Below, piece after piece: positions 41,391 to 49,347 of a stretch of 64,000 bases of DNA. The DNA lies in assembly GCA_947627575.1 (NCBI GenBank), contig CANQWN010000002.1, positions 179,922-243,921 of the forward strand, written 5' to 3'. A program made the position numbers and the translations under genes. This DNA comes from an uncultured Clostridia bacterium. Lineage in GTDB: Bacteria > Bacillota > Clostridia > Christensenellales > Borkfalkiaceae. The first letter of the stretch is position 1. Each line of letters opens with the position of its first letter. The notes beneath the pieces were generated by a model. It did no database searches. It was not told where the DNA came from and worked only from the letters and a program-made list of their open reading frames with translations.

Positions 41391-41771
41391 AGTAGGGACT
41401 TGCACCCTAGTCTTACGGACTTTGCCGAAGGTTTCTACATACTTATTCCGCCTTGATTAACGCGGGCAGCGCAGACGGACGAACTACCGCACGCGTAACA
41501 AAAATATTTTCGACCTTGCGCGTTTTGCGCGCAAGAAAGGTACATTTGCCGTCTTGATTACGCCCGCGTTACGCCGACGGCGAACGTAACGGGACGGACC
41601 GCTTAATTTAAGCGGCGCAAGCGGCGCAGCTTACCGCGTTATTTACGGGGAAAGCCACAACCTTTTCAGAATTTTTTTCTGCGTTTAAATTTAATTTTCC
41701 GTTTTTACAAAGACGAGACCTTTGGTATGCTTGCCTTCTCCTCAGTACGCAATCGAATCTGTAACTCGCCC
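41382..41771 (-). ncRNA. ssrA: Transfer-messenger RNA (tmRNA), one-piece
   Basis: About 390 nt. The 5' GGGCGAG (41771-41765) pairs fully with 3' CTCGTCC (41392-41386) to form a 7-bp acceptor stem, including the G3-U70 pair that specifies alanine, followed by the encoded ACCA (41385-41382). The 5' region TTACAGATTCGATTG corresponds to the conserved TTACGGATTCGAC of tmRNA. A 5-bp T stem TAGGG/CCCTA encloses the loop TGCAAGT. Between them lies a tag frame that begins after TTTAAAC at GCA (41682) and stops at TAA (41608). Known role: rescue of stalled ribosomes with SmpB and tagging for proteolysis. The T-loop, D-loop and tag all depart from the usual consensus. Confidence 0.92.
41608..41682 (-). 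other. tmRNA tag-peptide reading frame (24 residues plus stop)
   Basis: From GCA 41682: begins AEKNSEKVV and ends NNAVSCAACAA, then TAA. The resume codon is inferred from the position after TTTAAAC, as in clostridial tmRNAs, where the tag commonly starts with Ala. Typical tags in Bacillota are about 10-15 residues and end ALAA or similar. Confidence 0.7.
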
Positions 41772-41828
41772 GCAATGAGGCGCGGTATTTACGCATTGCG
41801 CAAACCGCACTTTAAAACTTGTATCAGT

Positions 41829-41858
41829 ATTATATATCTACCGAAATAAAAAAATCAA
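41829..41858 (-). promoter_or_regulatory. Promoter of tmRNA
   Basis: TTGATT (41858-41853), 18-bp spacer, TATAAT (41834-41829). The start near 41822 gives a ~50-nt 5' leader to be removed from the mature RNA. Confidence 0.75.
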
Positions 41859-41878
41859 GCGTTTAAATTTGTTTTTTA

Positions 41879-41907
41879 TTGACATTTTAATCAAAATGTT
41901 TTAAAGT
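41879..41907 (+). promoter_or_regulatory. Promoter of the PfkB-mtnN-ung-apgM operon
   Basis: TTGACA at 41879-41884, 17-bp spacer, TAAAGT at 41902-41907. Only 10 nt separate the -10 box from ATG 41918, so the leader would be about 3-4 nt. Confidence 0.75.
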
Positions 41908-41917
41908 TTAAGTAGTT

Positions 41918-42829
41918 ATGCTTTACACCGTAACGTTTAATCCCTCTTTGGATTATTACGTAAAAGTTAATAACGTTAAAAGCGGTATCGTGAACAGAAC
42001 CACGGGCGAAAGGCTTGCCGTAGGCGGAAAGGGAATTAACGTTTCGCTTGCGCTGAAAGAACTTGACGAGCCTACTATGGCTTTGGGCTTTATTGCGGGA
42101 TTTACCGGCAACGCCATACGCGACAAAATTACCGAATTGGGGCTTGAACACGACTTTATCGAGGTAAAGGGACAAAGCCGCATAAACGTTAAGATAAAAA
42201 GCAATATGGAAACGGACATAAACGGCACGGGCGCGCAGGTAAGCGAGGCGGACGTAGGCAAACTTGTGAAAAAGCTGAAAGCCGCGCTTAAAGAGGGCGA
42301 CTGGCTGATAGTGTGCGGAAGCGTGCCCTCCACTTTGGACGATTCCGCGTACGCTAATTTTATAAAGCGGCTTAAACCGCCCGCGGGCGTGAATATCGTG
42401 GTGGACGCGTGCGGGAAACTGCTGACGGGAACGCTGAAATACAAGCCGTTTTTGATAAAGCCCAACATATACGAAATGTGCGAAATTTTCGGGCTGGGCA
42501 GCGTGCCGGACATCGAAGGAGTTTTCGGTTGTGCGCGGAAGTTGCAGGAATGGGGCGCGAGAAACGTTATAGTTTCGATGGGCAGTTCCGGCGCGGCAAT
42601 GGTGACGGAGACAAAACAGAGTATGTTCGTGCGGGCGGCGAGAGGTCAGCTGGTAAATTCCGTCGGCGCGGGCGACAGTATGATTGCGGGGTTTATCCAC
42701 GAATACCTTAAATCTGGAAACTATTTTTCGGCGCTGAACTACGCCACCGCCGCGGGAAGCGCGTGCGCGTTTACCAAAAACCTTGCCACGAAGGAACAGA
42801 TTGAATACGTGGAATCGCTTATGCTTTGA
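41918..42829 (+). CDS. PfkB-family hexose-phosphate kinase, probable 1-phosphofructokinase
   Basis: A 303-residue PfkB/ribokinase-fold sugar kinase. Seen: the start YTVTFNPSLDYYV and VGGKGINVSLALKEL of the FruK/LacC group, and the C-terminal catalytic motif NSVGAGDSMIAGFIHEY with the base Asp. Fructose-1-phosphate is the likeliest substrate, tagatose-6-phosphate the alternative. No PTS gene is beside it to decide. No SD is visible and the leader seems only a few nucleotides long. It heads a four-gene run with mtnN, ung and apgM. Confidence 0.85.
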   Translation: MLYTVTFNPSLDYYVKVNNVKSGIVNRTTGERLAVGGKGINVSLALKELDEPTMALGFIAGFTGNAIRDKITELGLEHDFIEVKGQSRINVKIKSNMETDINGTGAQVSEADVGKLVKKLKAALKEGDWLIVCGSVPSTLDDSAYANFIKRLKPPAGVNIVVDACGKLLTGTLKYKPFLIKPNIYEMCEIFGLGSVPDIEGVFGCARKLQEWGARNVIVSMGSSGAAMVTETKQSMFVRAARGQLVNSVGAGDSMIAGFIHEYLKSGNYFSALNYATAAGSACAFTKNLATKEQIEYVESLML

Positions 42830-42830
42830 C

Positions 42831-42865
42831 ACGGCAGGCGCGCCGCACAGGCGGCGGCTTGCCGT
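42831..42865 (+). terminator. Imperfect hairpin after the PfkB gene
   Basis: ACGGCA/TGCCGT (42831-42836 and 42860-42865) encloses a GC-rich inner stem; a short TTT follows. Possibly a partial terminator inside the operon. Confidence 0.45.
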
Positions 42866-42884
42866 TTATAATACAGGTAAAACT

Positions 42885-43547
42885 ATGATTTGTTTTGTTA
42901 TAGCCATGCACAACGAGGCGGAAGCCGTGCTTGACGCAATGCGGATATCCCGCCGCGGAGACGATGTTTACGAGGGAACGCTTTACGGCGAAAGCGCCGC
43001 CGTGGTAATTTGCGGCGTGGGGAAAGTAAACGCGGCGTGCGGCACGCAGTACGCGATAGATAAATTCCGTCCCGACGCCGTTATAAATATAGGCGTTGCG
43101 GGAGGCTTGAACGGCGAAGTTGAAGTGGGCGGCGTTTACGGCGTAAGCCGCGCGGCGCAATTCGACTTCGACCTGTCTCAACTGAACGGCACGCCCGTCG
43201 GCACGCTTGACGGGGAAACGCAGCCCTACACCCCCCTTTGCACGGCGGGCAATTACCCTTTGAAAGCGGTGGGAACGGCGGACAGGTTCAACGACGACAC
43301 GACGGATTACCTACTGCTTACGCGCGGACTGAAAGCCGACATACGCGATATGGAATGCGCCGCAGTGGCGCAGGTTTGCGCAAAGCGCGGCATAAAGGCG
43401 TACGCGTTTAAAATAATTTCCGATCTGGCGGGGAACGGCTCTACCACGGAACAGTTTAAAGAAAACTTAAAGCTGTGCTTTGAAAACGAGCGGGCGCAAC
43501 TTGAAAATATATTGGCGGGCGTGCTTGAAAATATGGCAAGGCGCTGA
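42885..43547 (+). CDS. mtnN: 5'-methylthioadenosine/S-adenosylhomocysteine nucleosidase
   Basis: A 220-residue MTA/SAH nucleosidase that frees adenine from these SAM by-products. Seen: FVIAMHNEAEAVLDAM, the VVICGVGKVNAACGTQYAI block, INIGVAGGL, and the substrate/catalytic DMECAAVAQVC with the conserved Met-Glu, then KIISDLAG with the catalytic Asp. The start at 42885 follows CAGGTAA. A longer open frame back to 42783 overlaps the kinase gene and is not supported. Together with the adenine deaminase at 16264 it would allow adenine salvage, though the two are far apart. Confidence 0.92.
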   Translation: MICFVIAMHNEAEAVLDAMRISRRGDDVYEGTLYGESAAVVICGVGKVNAACGTQYAIDKFRPDAVINIGVAGGLNGEVEVGGVYGVSRAAQFDFDLSQLNGTPVGTLDGETQPYTPLCTAGNYPLKAVGTADRFNDDTTDYLLLTRGLKADIRDMECAAVAQVCAKRGIKAYAFKIISDLAGNGSTTEQFKENLKLCFENERAQLENILAGVLENMARR

Positions 43548-43566
43548 AAACGGCAAAGGTGAGTTT

Positions 43567-44238
43567 ATGAAACCTCTCGGCGGTGGCTGGGACGAGCTTT
43601 TAAAGCCTCTGTTTACGGACGAAAGATATCTGAAAATACGCGAATTTTTAAAAAGCGAATACAGCCGTTACGTTGTTTATCCCGATATGTACGACCTGTA
43701 CAACTGCTTCAGGTACACCCCGCTTGACGGGCTTAAAGCCGTGATACTCGGGCAGGACCCCTACCACGAACCCGGGCAGGCGCACGGGCTGTGCTTTTCG
43801 GTAAAGCCCGGGGTGCCCCTCCCCCCGTCGTTGCAGAATATATTCAAAGAGATAGAGCACGACATCGGAATAAGGGAACCGGACTGCGGCGACCTTACGA
43901 AGTGGGCGAAAGAGGGCGTTTTACTGCTGAACACCACGCTTACCGTGCGGGAACATATTGCAAACTCTCATTCCAAATGCGGCTGGGCGTGGTTTACCGA
44001 CAGCGTTATAAAACTTATTTCGGAAAACACGGAAAACACGGTGTTTATACTGTGGGGCAGCAACGCGCGGAGCAAAGCCCCGCTTATCGACGGAAAAAGG
44101 CATCTGATACTGCAATGCGCGCACCCCTCTCCCCTTTCGGCTTACAACGGATTTTTCGGGTGCGGATTTTTTTCAAAGACGAACGAATATCTTATAAGCC
44201 ACGGCAAAAAACCCATAGATTGGGATCTCAATCGGTAA
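43567..44238 (+). CDS. ung: Uracil-DNA glycosylase, family 1
   Basis: A 223-residue family 1 UDG that removes uracil from DNA. Seen: the water-activating motif GQDPYHEPGQAHGLCFS (catalytic Asp64), LLLNTTLTVREH, and the DNA-intercalating HPSPLSAYNGFFGC with the catalytic His. The start at 43567 has SD AAAGGTGAG, overlapping only the 3' flank of mtnN. Full length for the family. Confidence 0.95.
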   Translation: MKPLGGGWDELLKPLFTDERYLKIREFLKSEYSRYVVYPDMYDLYNCFRYTPLDGLKAVILGQDPYHEPGQAHGLCFSVKPGVPLPPSLQNIFKEIEHDIGIREPDCGDLTKWAKEGVLLLNTTLTVREHIANSHSKCGWAWFTDSVIKLISENTENTVFILWGSNARSKAPLIDGKRHLILQCAHPSPLSAYNGFFGCGFFSKTNEYLISHGKKPIDWDLNR

Positions 44239-44253
44239 AAAGCGAGGAATTGT

Positions 44254-45465
44254 ATGAAATACGCGGTTGTTTTGGGCGACGGTATGGCGGATTGGAAGAT
44301 ACCGCAGTTAGGCAATTTAACCTGCCTTGAAAAGGCGCGCACGCCGAACTTTGACAAACTGTGCAAACGGGGCGAAGTTGGGCTTTGCAAAACCGTGCCC
44401 GACGGTCTTAAACCCGGCAGCGACGTTGCGAATATGGCTGTTTTGGGCTTCGACCCGAAGAAATTTTATACGGGACGTTCCCCCCTCGAAGCGGTTAGCA
44501 TGGGGATAAACCTTGCGCCGACTGACGTTACGTTGCGCTGTAACCTTGTTACGCTTGAAGGCGACGGGGAATACGAGGATATGGTTATGCGCGACTATTC
44601 CGCGGGGGATATTTCCACTGCGGAAGCCGCCGAACTTATAAATTACCTTAAAAAATACTTCGACGGCGACGGTTACACCCTATACCCCGGCGTTTCCTAC
44701 CGCCACTGTATGGTGGTTGAAAACGGAAAGACGGGGCACGACCTTACCCCGCCGCACGATATTTCGGACAAAAAAATAACGCACAGCCTGCCGAAGGGCG
44801 AAAGCGGCGTGAAATACCTGCGGTTTATGAAGCGCAGTTACGAACTGCTGAAAGACCACCCCGTGAACCTGAAAAGAAAAGCCGAAGGCAAACTGCCCGC
44901 AAACAGCATATGGCTTTGGGGCGAGGGGACGAAACCCGCGCTGGAAGATTTCGGGAAAAAGCGCGGGCTTAAAGGCGGGATAATTTCCGCCGTGGACCTT
45001 GTAAAGGGCATAGGCAGGCTTGCGGGTATGCGCATTATAGATGTAGAGGGCGCGACGGGAAACTACAACACAAACTTTAAGGCGAAAGCCGAAGCCGCGG
45101 CGGACGCGCTGTTGGGCGGGCTGGATTTTGTATACATACATATGGAAGCGCCCGACGAGTGCGGGCACCACGGCGACGCGGAACATAAAATTTATTCCAT
45201 AGAACGCATAGACGGCGACGTTGTGGGCACCCTTTTGCAAAGATTTGCCCGTGCGGGGAAAGAGCTGGCGATGCTTATCTGCCCCGATCACCCCACCCCC
45301 GTGGCGTGCAAGACGCACGTTTCCGAACCCGTGCCCTATCTTTTATACTGCACGTCGAAAGATATTTGCAACGGCGCGCGGAGATATACCGAAAGCGAGG
45401 CGGCGGCGACGGGCGAATACGTTGCGGACGGATATAAACTTGTGGAAAAACTTTTGGCGCTTTGA
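44254..45465 (+). CDS. ApgM-type cofactor-independent phosphoglycerate mutase family protein
   Basis: A 403-residue alkaline-phosphatase-superfamily protein. Seen: VVLGDGMADW, KPGSDVANMAVLGFDP and GRSPLEAVSMGI, the metal-binding HMEAPDECGHHGD, and ICPDHPTPVACKTHV. These fit the archaeal-type (ApgM) phosphoglycerate mutase family. A subgroup found in Clostridia was proposed to be a homoserine kinase; the sequence alone does not choose between the two. In the operon it follows a sugar kinase, which favours glycolysis slightly. It ends in a strong terminator. Confidence 0.85.
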   Translation: MKYAVVLGDGMADWKIPQLGNLTCLEKARTPNFDKLCKRGEVGLCKTVPDGLKPGSDVANMAVLGFDPKKFYTGRSPLEAVSMGINLAPTDVTLRCNLVTLEGDGEYEDMVMRDYSAGDISTAEAAELINYLKKYFDGDGYTLYPGVSYRHCMVVENGKTGHDLTPPHDISDKKITHSLPKGESGVKYLRFMKRSYELLKDHPVNLKRKAEGKLPANSIWLWGEGTKPALEDFGKKRGLKGGIISAVDLVKGIGRLAGMRIIDVEGATGNYNTNFKAKAEAAADALLGGLDFVYIHMEAPDECGHHGDAEHKIYSIERIDGDVVGTLLQRFARAGKELAMLICPDHPTPVACKTHVSEPVPYLLYCTSKDICNGARRYTESEAAATGEYVADGYKLVEKLLAL

Positions 45466-45470
45466 AAGTT

Positions 45471-45497
45471 AAAAAGCCGCGCGACGCGCGGCTTTTT
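45471..45497. terminator. Bidirectional terminator between apgM and cot genes
   Basis: AAAAAGCCGCGCG/CGCGCGGCTTTTT palindrome, with T runs on both strands. Confidence 0.88.
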
Positions 45498-45791
45498 TTA
45501 ATTGGCTTTTAAGCTGTTTTTCTGTTTTTTGTAGGTGTCGTTCGCCTGGTCTATCATCATTTTTTTAGCCGGCTGGGGCTTGTAATACCCGCGCGACGAC
45601 ATCTGGTTGAACAGACAGTACTGGTTTTCCGCAACGCCCAAAAGGTTTGCGGAAAAGTTTTTGCGGATATTTTTGGTACTGCCCTCGAACAGCGCCGTGG
45701 TGTAGATGTTCATAAGCTGTTTTTCGCCCTCAAGCATATCCTGAAGTGTATCCTGTTCGTTTAACGTAACATCGCTTTTTCCCAACTTCAT
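45498..45791 (-). CDS. CotF-family spore-coat protein
   Basis: A 97-residue helical protein with the Coat_F pattern: LNEQDTLQDMLEGEKQLMNIYTTA, then a Glu/Ser and NIRKNF stretch, ENQYCLFNQMSSRGYYKP and a closing A..M..Q helix. It starts right after the stop of the related small protein upstream (2-nt gap). Presence of CotF-type genes usually goes with endospore formation, but such proteins also persist in lineages that do not visibly sporulate. Confidence 0.8.
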   Translation of the reverse strand: MKLGKSDVTLNEQDTLQDMLEGEKQLMNIYTTALFEGSTKNIRKNFSANLLGVAENQYCLFNQMSSRGYYKPQPAKKMMIDQANDTYKKQKNSLKAN

Positions 45792-45792
45792 A

Positions 45793-45981
45793 TCAACCTC
45801 CTATAAGTCCCAACAGCGCATTATAGCGCACTTCGTGTTCGTCCGCGATTTTACCGAGACATTGCGCAAGGTCGGGGTCGGTAAGCGTACGGGAATAGGC
45901 GCGCGCCTTTTTGCAAAGCAGGCTTTCCGCCGTAAGCGCGTCGGTGATAAGTTGCAATTCTTTAACCGTTATTTCAGTCAT
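45793..45981 (-). CDS. Small CotF-associated helical protein
   Basis: A 62-residue helical protein (TEITVKELQLITDALTAE, then CKKARAYSRTLTD and DEHEVRYNALLGLIGG). Its helical hairpin with a His-Glu-rich second half resembles the short partner often found beside CotF proteins. The start at 45981 is set by a strong SD (GGAGG) 7 nt upstream. That SD lies inside the hairpin at 45990-46012, so translation may be regulated. A longer frame to 46032 runs back through the hairpin and is not supported. Confidence 0.72.
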   Translation of the reverse strand: MTEITVKELQLITDALTAESLLCKKARAYSRTLTDPDLAQCLGKIADEHEVRYNALLGLIGG

Positions 45982-46012
45982 AAAAAAACCTCCGTCAAAG
46001 TTATTGACGGAG
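45982..46012 (-). terminator. Terminator-like hairpin whose 3' arm holds a Shine-Dalgarno
   Basis: On the - strand CTCCGTCAA (46012-46004) pairs with TTGACGGAG (45998-45990), then G and seven T, then directly the ATG at 45981. It would terminate the operon upstream, and when transcribed it hides the GGAGG of the cot gene. Confidence 0.8.
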
Positions 46013-46032
46013 ATATTTTTTTTATACCGCAA

Positions 46033-46860
46033 TCAGTTTAAATTATCGAAAATATCCGCTATTGAAACGCTGTGCGATTTTATCAACTGATAATACGGGT
46101 CGTTTGAAAAATCGCGTTCCTTTTCGTATACGCCGCCCAAAGATTCTATGGCGAATTTAAGTTCCTGATATTCCACGAAGGTTATGCCGTCCTCGTCTAT
46201 TTTATCCAAAAGCACGGGCAGGGCGCGCTCGTCTCCGTACGCGGCGAGATAACCTGCGTGCATGGGGACGTTTTCAGGGTCGGAACGGAATTCGTTTATA
46301 AGTATATTGTATACCTCGTCGTCCTTCACCACCGTGCGGGAAAGTATTTCAAGCATATATTCCTTTTCAGTCCCGCTATGGTAATTGCGCTTCGCTTCCG
46401 CCGCCACTACGTCCGCCTTTTCCTTTACGAGGTCTACGCAACGGTTTTTTATGTCCTCGGACGAGGACGGGTCGCACAGCATACTCATAAGTTTGGGCAA
46501 AGCCTCCTCCGCGCTTCCGATAAGGTTAAGCGCGTACTCCTTTTCGTCCTCGCTTCCGTCGAGGAGGGGCAACAGCAGCCCGGGGGCGTTGCGGCTTTCG
46601 ATGGCGTTGCAGAGGTATTCCGAAACGGGCACGCCCTGTTTAAGGTGCGCGCAAAGCGTTTTTACCAGCGCGGCGTCGCCCATTGCCGCGTAATAGGCGT
46701 TGGGGGAACAGTTCAGTGCCGAAATTTTGGTATCGCCGAATTTTTTGTAAAGTCCGGGGATTATGTCCTCCCACTGCTTTTCGGTATATTTACCGGCGTT
46801 CTTTTCCATATATTCGGAAAGTTTTTTGTCGAACATAGCGTCAAAATCATACAGTTTCAT
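46033..46860 (-). CDS. HEAT-like repeat protein of unknown function
   Basis: A 275-residue, mostly helical protein with no signal or membrane segment. Pairs of short helices recur (SEYLCNAIESRNAPGLLLPL, EKEYALNLIGSAEEALPKLM, and others), typical of HEAT/ARM-like solenoids that bind proteins. The start at 46860 is set by SD CAGGAG. It overlaps the upstream TPR gene by 14 nt, so the two are probably translated together and may work as a pair. No specific function can be assigned. Confidence 0.72.
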   Translation of the reverse strand: MKLYDFDAMFDKKLSEYMEKNAGKYTEKQWEDIIPGLYKKFGDTKISALNCSPNAYYAAMGDAALVKTLCAHLKQGVPVSEYLCNAIESRNAPGLLLPLLDGSEDEKEYALNLIGSAEEALPKLMSMLCDPSSSEDIKNRCVDLVKEKADVVAAEAKRNYHSGTEKEYMLEILSRTVVKDDEVYNILINEFRSDPENVPMHAGYLAAYGDERALPVLLDKIDEDGITFVEYQELKFAIESLGGVYEKERDFSNDPYYQLIKSHSVSIADIFDNLN

Positions 46861-48523
46861 ATAAATCTCCTGCAAACAGCCGTATCTTTTCTGCCGTAGT
46901 TTTGAATTTTTCGGGAATGTTTTCGTCCGTATACCCCTCCACTTCCACGCGGGAGAGGTAAAAAACCGTTGCCGCAAGCGTTTCCCCGTCGGACGCGAGA
47001 TCCGCCCTGCCGCCCGCGCACATATCCGCCTGCAACACTTCCGCAGAGACGGCGAAGCGCGCGCCGAAGGTGTTGTTTATAGGCGAAAAACGGGCGGTGA
47101 GATTGGCGTATGCGCGCAAAAACGCCTTGCGCGCCTTGCGTTGCAACGTTATTTTATACAGGTCTATACTCCTGTAATTGTGGCACACCACCACGCCGAA
47201 ATTATCGTCGAGATTGCGCATTGCGAGGTAAGCCAACGTTTCCACCTTGAAATTATCAGGCAAAAACGCGTTGAGAAGCAACTCCCTCACTATCCCGTCC
47301 AGCCCCGCCTTTATCGCGCAATCAACTGCCAAAAGCTGTAATTCGGGGTTGTTCCTGCCGTCCACCTCGTCGAAGCACCAGCGCACGCAATCCTCAAGCG
47401 AGGGCATATCCTCTATCTCGTGCAGTTTTAAGCGGTTGCGGGAGGAGACGGAGGCAAGCAAAATAAGCGTCTTTTGCCTGTCCTCTTCGGGCAGGCGGTA
47501 AAAATAGCTTAACGCCTCGCCTTGCGGCAACGTAAGGGAATAATCGTATACGGCGCGCGCAGTAACGGCGTCCGGATATATGGTAAGCAACTTTATAAAA
47601 GTTTCCGCCGATTCCGCTCTCTTCCCGCAGTTGAACGCCGCAACCGCCTTGAAGAAGATAAGCGTGCCGTCGTAGGGCATTTCCTCTTCCAGCTTTACAA
47701 AAAGTTTGTAAGCCTCCCCGTGCATGCCGTTTTCGCAACATACGGTGGCTATTTTATACATATCGTCCGGTTCGGACGCTTCAAGCGAGATAAGTTTTTC
47801 CGCAAGGGCGCGGCTTGCTTGCTTGTCGCCCTGTTCGGTTTTTACGGCGGCGAGAGTTGTAAGCGCCTGAACGTTGCCGGGATATTTTTCCAACAGGTTC
47901 AGACATTCGCGTTCCGCCTCGTCCGTCTTATCCTCTATTATCCTGCACATCGCTATATAATTGCGGGCGGCAATATACCTTTCGTTGCCCTCTTCAACTT
48001 TTTCAAATTCTTCCGCCGCGCGCGTATATTCGCCGCTTTTCATCAATTCCAGCCCGTCCGCCATTATATCCGTGCAGTCCGCTTCCCGCGGGGGATATAC
48101 AACTTTGAGGGGCGTGGGTTCTTCGCCGAGAAAGCAATCTATTATTTCCTGCCTGACGTTGTCGTCCAGCTCGCCCGTGGTAAGCAGAAGTTTATTGTAA
48201 TAGTATGCGGAAAATTTTTCTTCGCCGAGGGCGGAATAGGACAAAGCCAACCCCTCGTACGCTTCGGCAAAATCTTCCGGGGGCGCGTTTTCGTCCGTGG
48301 CGCAATCGAGGAACTTGAACCAGCCGTTTATACACTTTTCGTAAAGCTGCATATCGTCGAAAGTTTCGGCGTACAGCATAAAGGAATCGGCGGCGTCGCC
48401 GTTTATTTCGGCGTTTTTGTTCAGCATTTTCAACGCGCCAATATAATCGTGTTCGTCAAGCATTTTTTCGGCAAGCGACAGCAGCCTGTCGCAGCCGAGG
48501 TCAATTTCCACTGTCTTTTTCAT
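46847..48523 (-). CDS. Large TPR-repeat protein
   Basis: A 558-residue soluble protein made largely of tetratricopeptide-like helix pairs: EKMLDEHDYIGALKMLNKN, AEAYEGLALSYSALGEEKFS, LELMKSGEYTRAAEEFEKV, ECLNLLEKYPGNVQALTTLA. The C-terminal ~180 residues are less repetitive. TPR proteins are binding scaffolds; the partner could be the HEAT-like protein it overlaps. The start at 48523 overlaps the hslO stop (ATGA); an open frame to 48595 lies inside hslO. Confidence 0.82.
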   Translation of the reverse strand: MKKTVEIDLGCDRLLSLAEKMLDEHDYIGALKMLNKNAEINGDAADSFMLYAETFDDMQLYEKCINGWFKFLDCATDENAPPEDFAEAYEGLALSYSALGEEKFSAYYYNKLLLTTGELDDNVRQEIIDCFLGEEPTPLKVVYPPREADCTDIMADGLELMKSGEYTRAAEEFEKVEEGNERYIAARNYIAMCRIIEDKTDEAERECLNLLEKYPGNVQALTTLAAVKTEQGDKQASRALAEKLISLEASEPDDMYKIATVCCENGMHGEAYKLFVKLEEEMPYDGTLIFFKAVAAFNCGKRAESAETFIKLLTIYPDAVTARAVYDYSLTLPQGEALSYFYRLPEEDRQKTLILLASVSSRNRLKLHEIEDMPSLEDCVRWCFDEVDGRNNPELQLLAVDCAIKAGLDGIVRELLLNAFLPDNFKVETLAYLAMRNLDDNFGVVVCHNYRSIDLYKITLQRKARKAFLRAYANLTARFSPINNTFGARFAVSAEVLQADMCAGGRADLASDGETLAATVFYLSRVEVEGYTDENIPEKFKTTAEKIRLFAGDLYETV

Positions 48524-49347
48524 CAGGCAAACAATTTTTCTATATCTTCCGCCGTAAAGCGGTAGTCCGTATTGCAATAGTGGCAATGCACGCATACTTC
48601 GCCGCGTTCGGCTATTATGCTTTCAAGCTCGCTTTTGCCGAGGGGCAAAATTACCCCCTCTATTTTTTTGCGCGAACAATTGCACTTATATTCGGGGAAC
48701 AGGGTATAAACCGCGGTTTTTTCGGTCTCTTCGCCGAAAAATTTTTCCGCTACGCCGTCCGCCCCGTAATTTTTTATAAGCCCGCCTATATCTTTAAGCG
48801 AACGCATTTTTTCTATCGCGGCGGCGGCGCTTTCGTCCGAACAGCCCGGCATAGACTGCATAACCACGGCGCCCGCCGAAAGGCATTTTCCGTCCCGCAC
48901 GTCCACGCCAACGGAAAGCAACGTGGGAATTTGCTCGCTTACGGCAAAATAGTGCGCCGTATTTTCCGCAACGTCGTCCGAAACAAGCTCGCACGAGCCG
49001 ACGAAGGGACGGTAAAACCCGTCGTCGCGGATGACGGTGAGATTTCCGCCGCGCAGTTTGCCGCCGCCCGCGCAATCTATATAGCCGCGGATATGCAGGT
49101 TTTTATCGCCCGAAACGCTTACCGTACCGTCGCCGGAGGGGGATTTTACGGTTATTGAAACGGCGCCGCGGGGAGATTTCAGGCAACCCGAAAAATAGGC
49201 GCACACCGTAAGCAGTCCGCCCAAAGTGCGGGCGGGCGCGTCCGCAAGCCCGTGTATGTTTACCGCCTTTTGCACAAGGCGCGTGCAGTCCAGCACGGAA
49301 AGCGAAATATCTCCGCCGTAGATAAGCGATTTAATAAGTTTGTTCAT
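48523..49347 (-). CDS. hslO: Redox-regulated chaperone Hsp33
   Basis: A 274-residue Hsp33. The C-terminal zinc switch is present as C-N-C (in YKCNCSRKK) and C-x2-C (HCHYC). On oxidation these Cys form disulfides and turn on holdase activity. The N-terminal fold shows LLTVCAYFSGCLK and the DGTVSVSGDK stretch. It overlaps the methyltransferase by 4 nt and the TPR protein by 1-4 nt, so it sits in a tight operon. In an anaerobe it would guard against oxygen or disulfide stress. Confidence 0.94.
   Translation of the reverse strand: MNKLIKSLIYGGDISLSVLDCTRLVQKAVNIHGLADAPARTLGGLLTVCAYFSGCLKSPRGAVSITVKSPSGDGTVSVSGDKNLHIRGYIDCAGGGKLRGGNLTVIRDDGFYRPFVGSCELVSDDVAENTAHYFAVSEQIPTLLSVGVDVRDGKCLSAGAVVMQSMPGCSDESAAAAIEKMRSLKDIGGLIKNYGADGVAEKFFGEETEKTAVYTLFPEYKCNCSRKKIEGVILPLGKSELESIIAERGEVCVHCHYCNTDYRFTAEDIEKLFA

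Noticed and set aside
41385..41410. A tRNA gene suggested by the T-arm and CCA end
   Set aside because: No anticodon arm fits; the acceptor stem pairs with a 5' strand 380 nt away, which identifies tmRNA.
41608..41796. Open frame of 62 codons on the - strand between pfkB and the LOG gene
   Set aside because: It lies inside the tmRNA; only its last 24 codons are the tag, and it has no SD.
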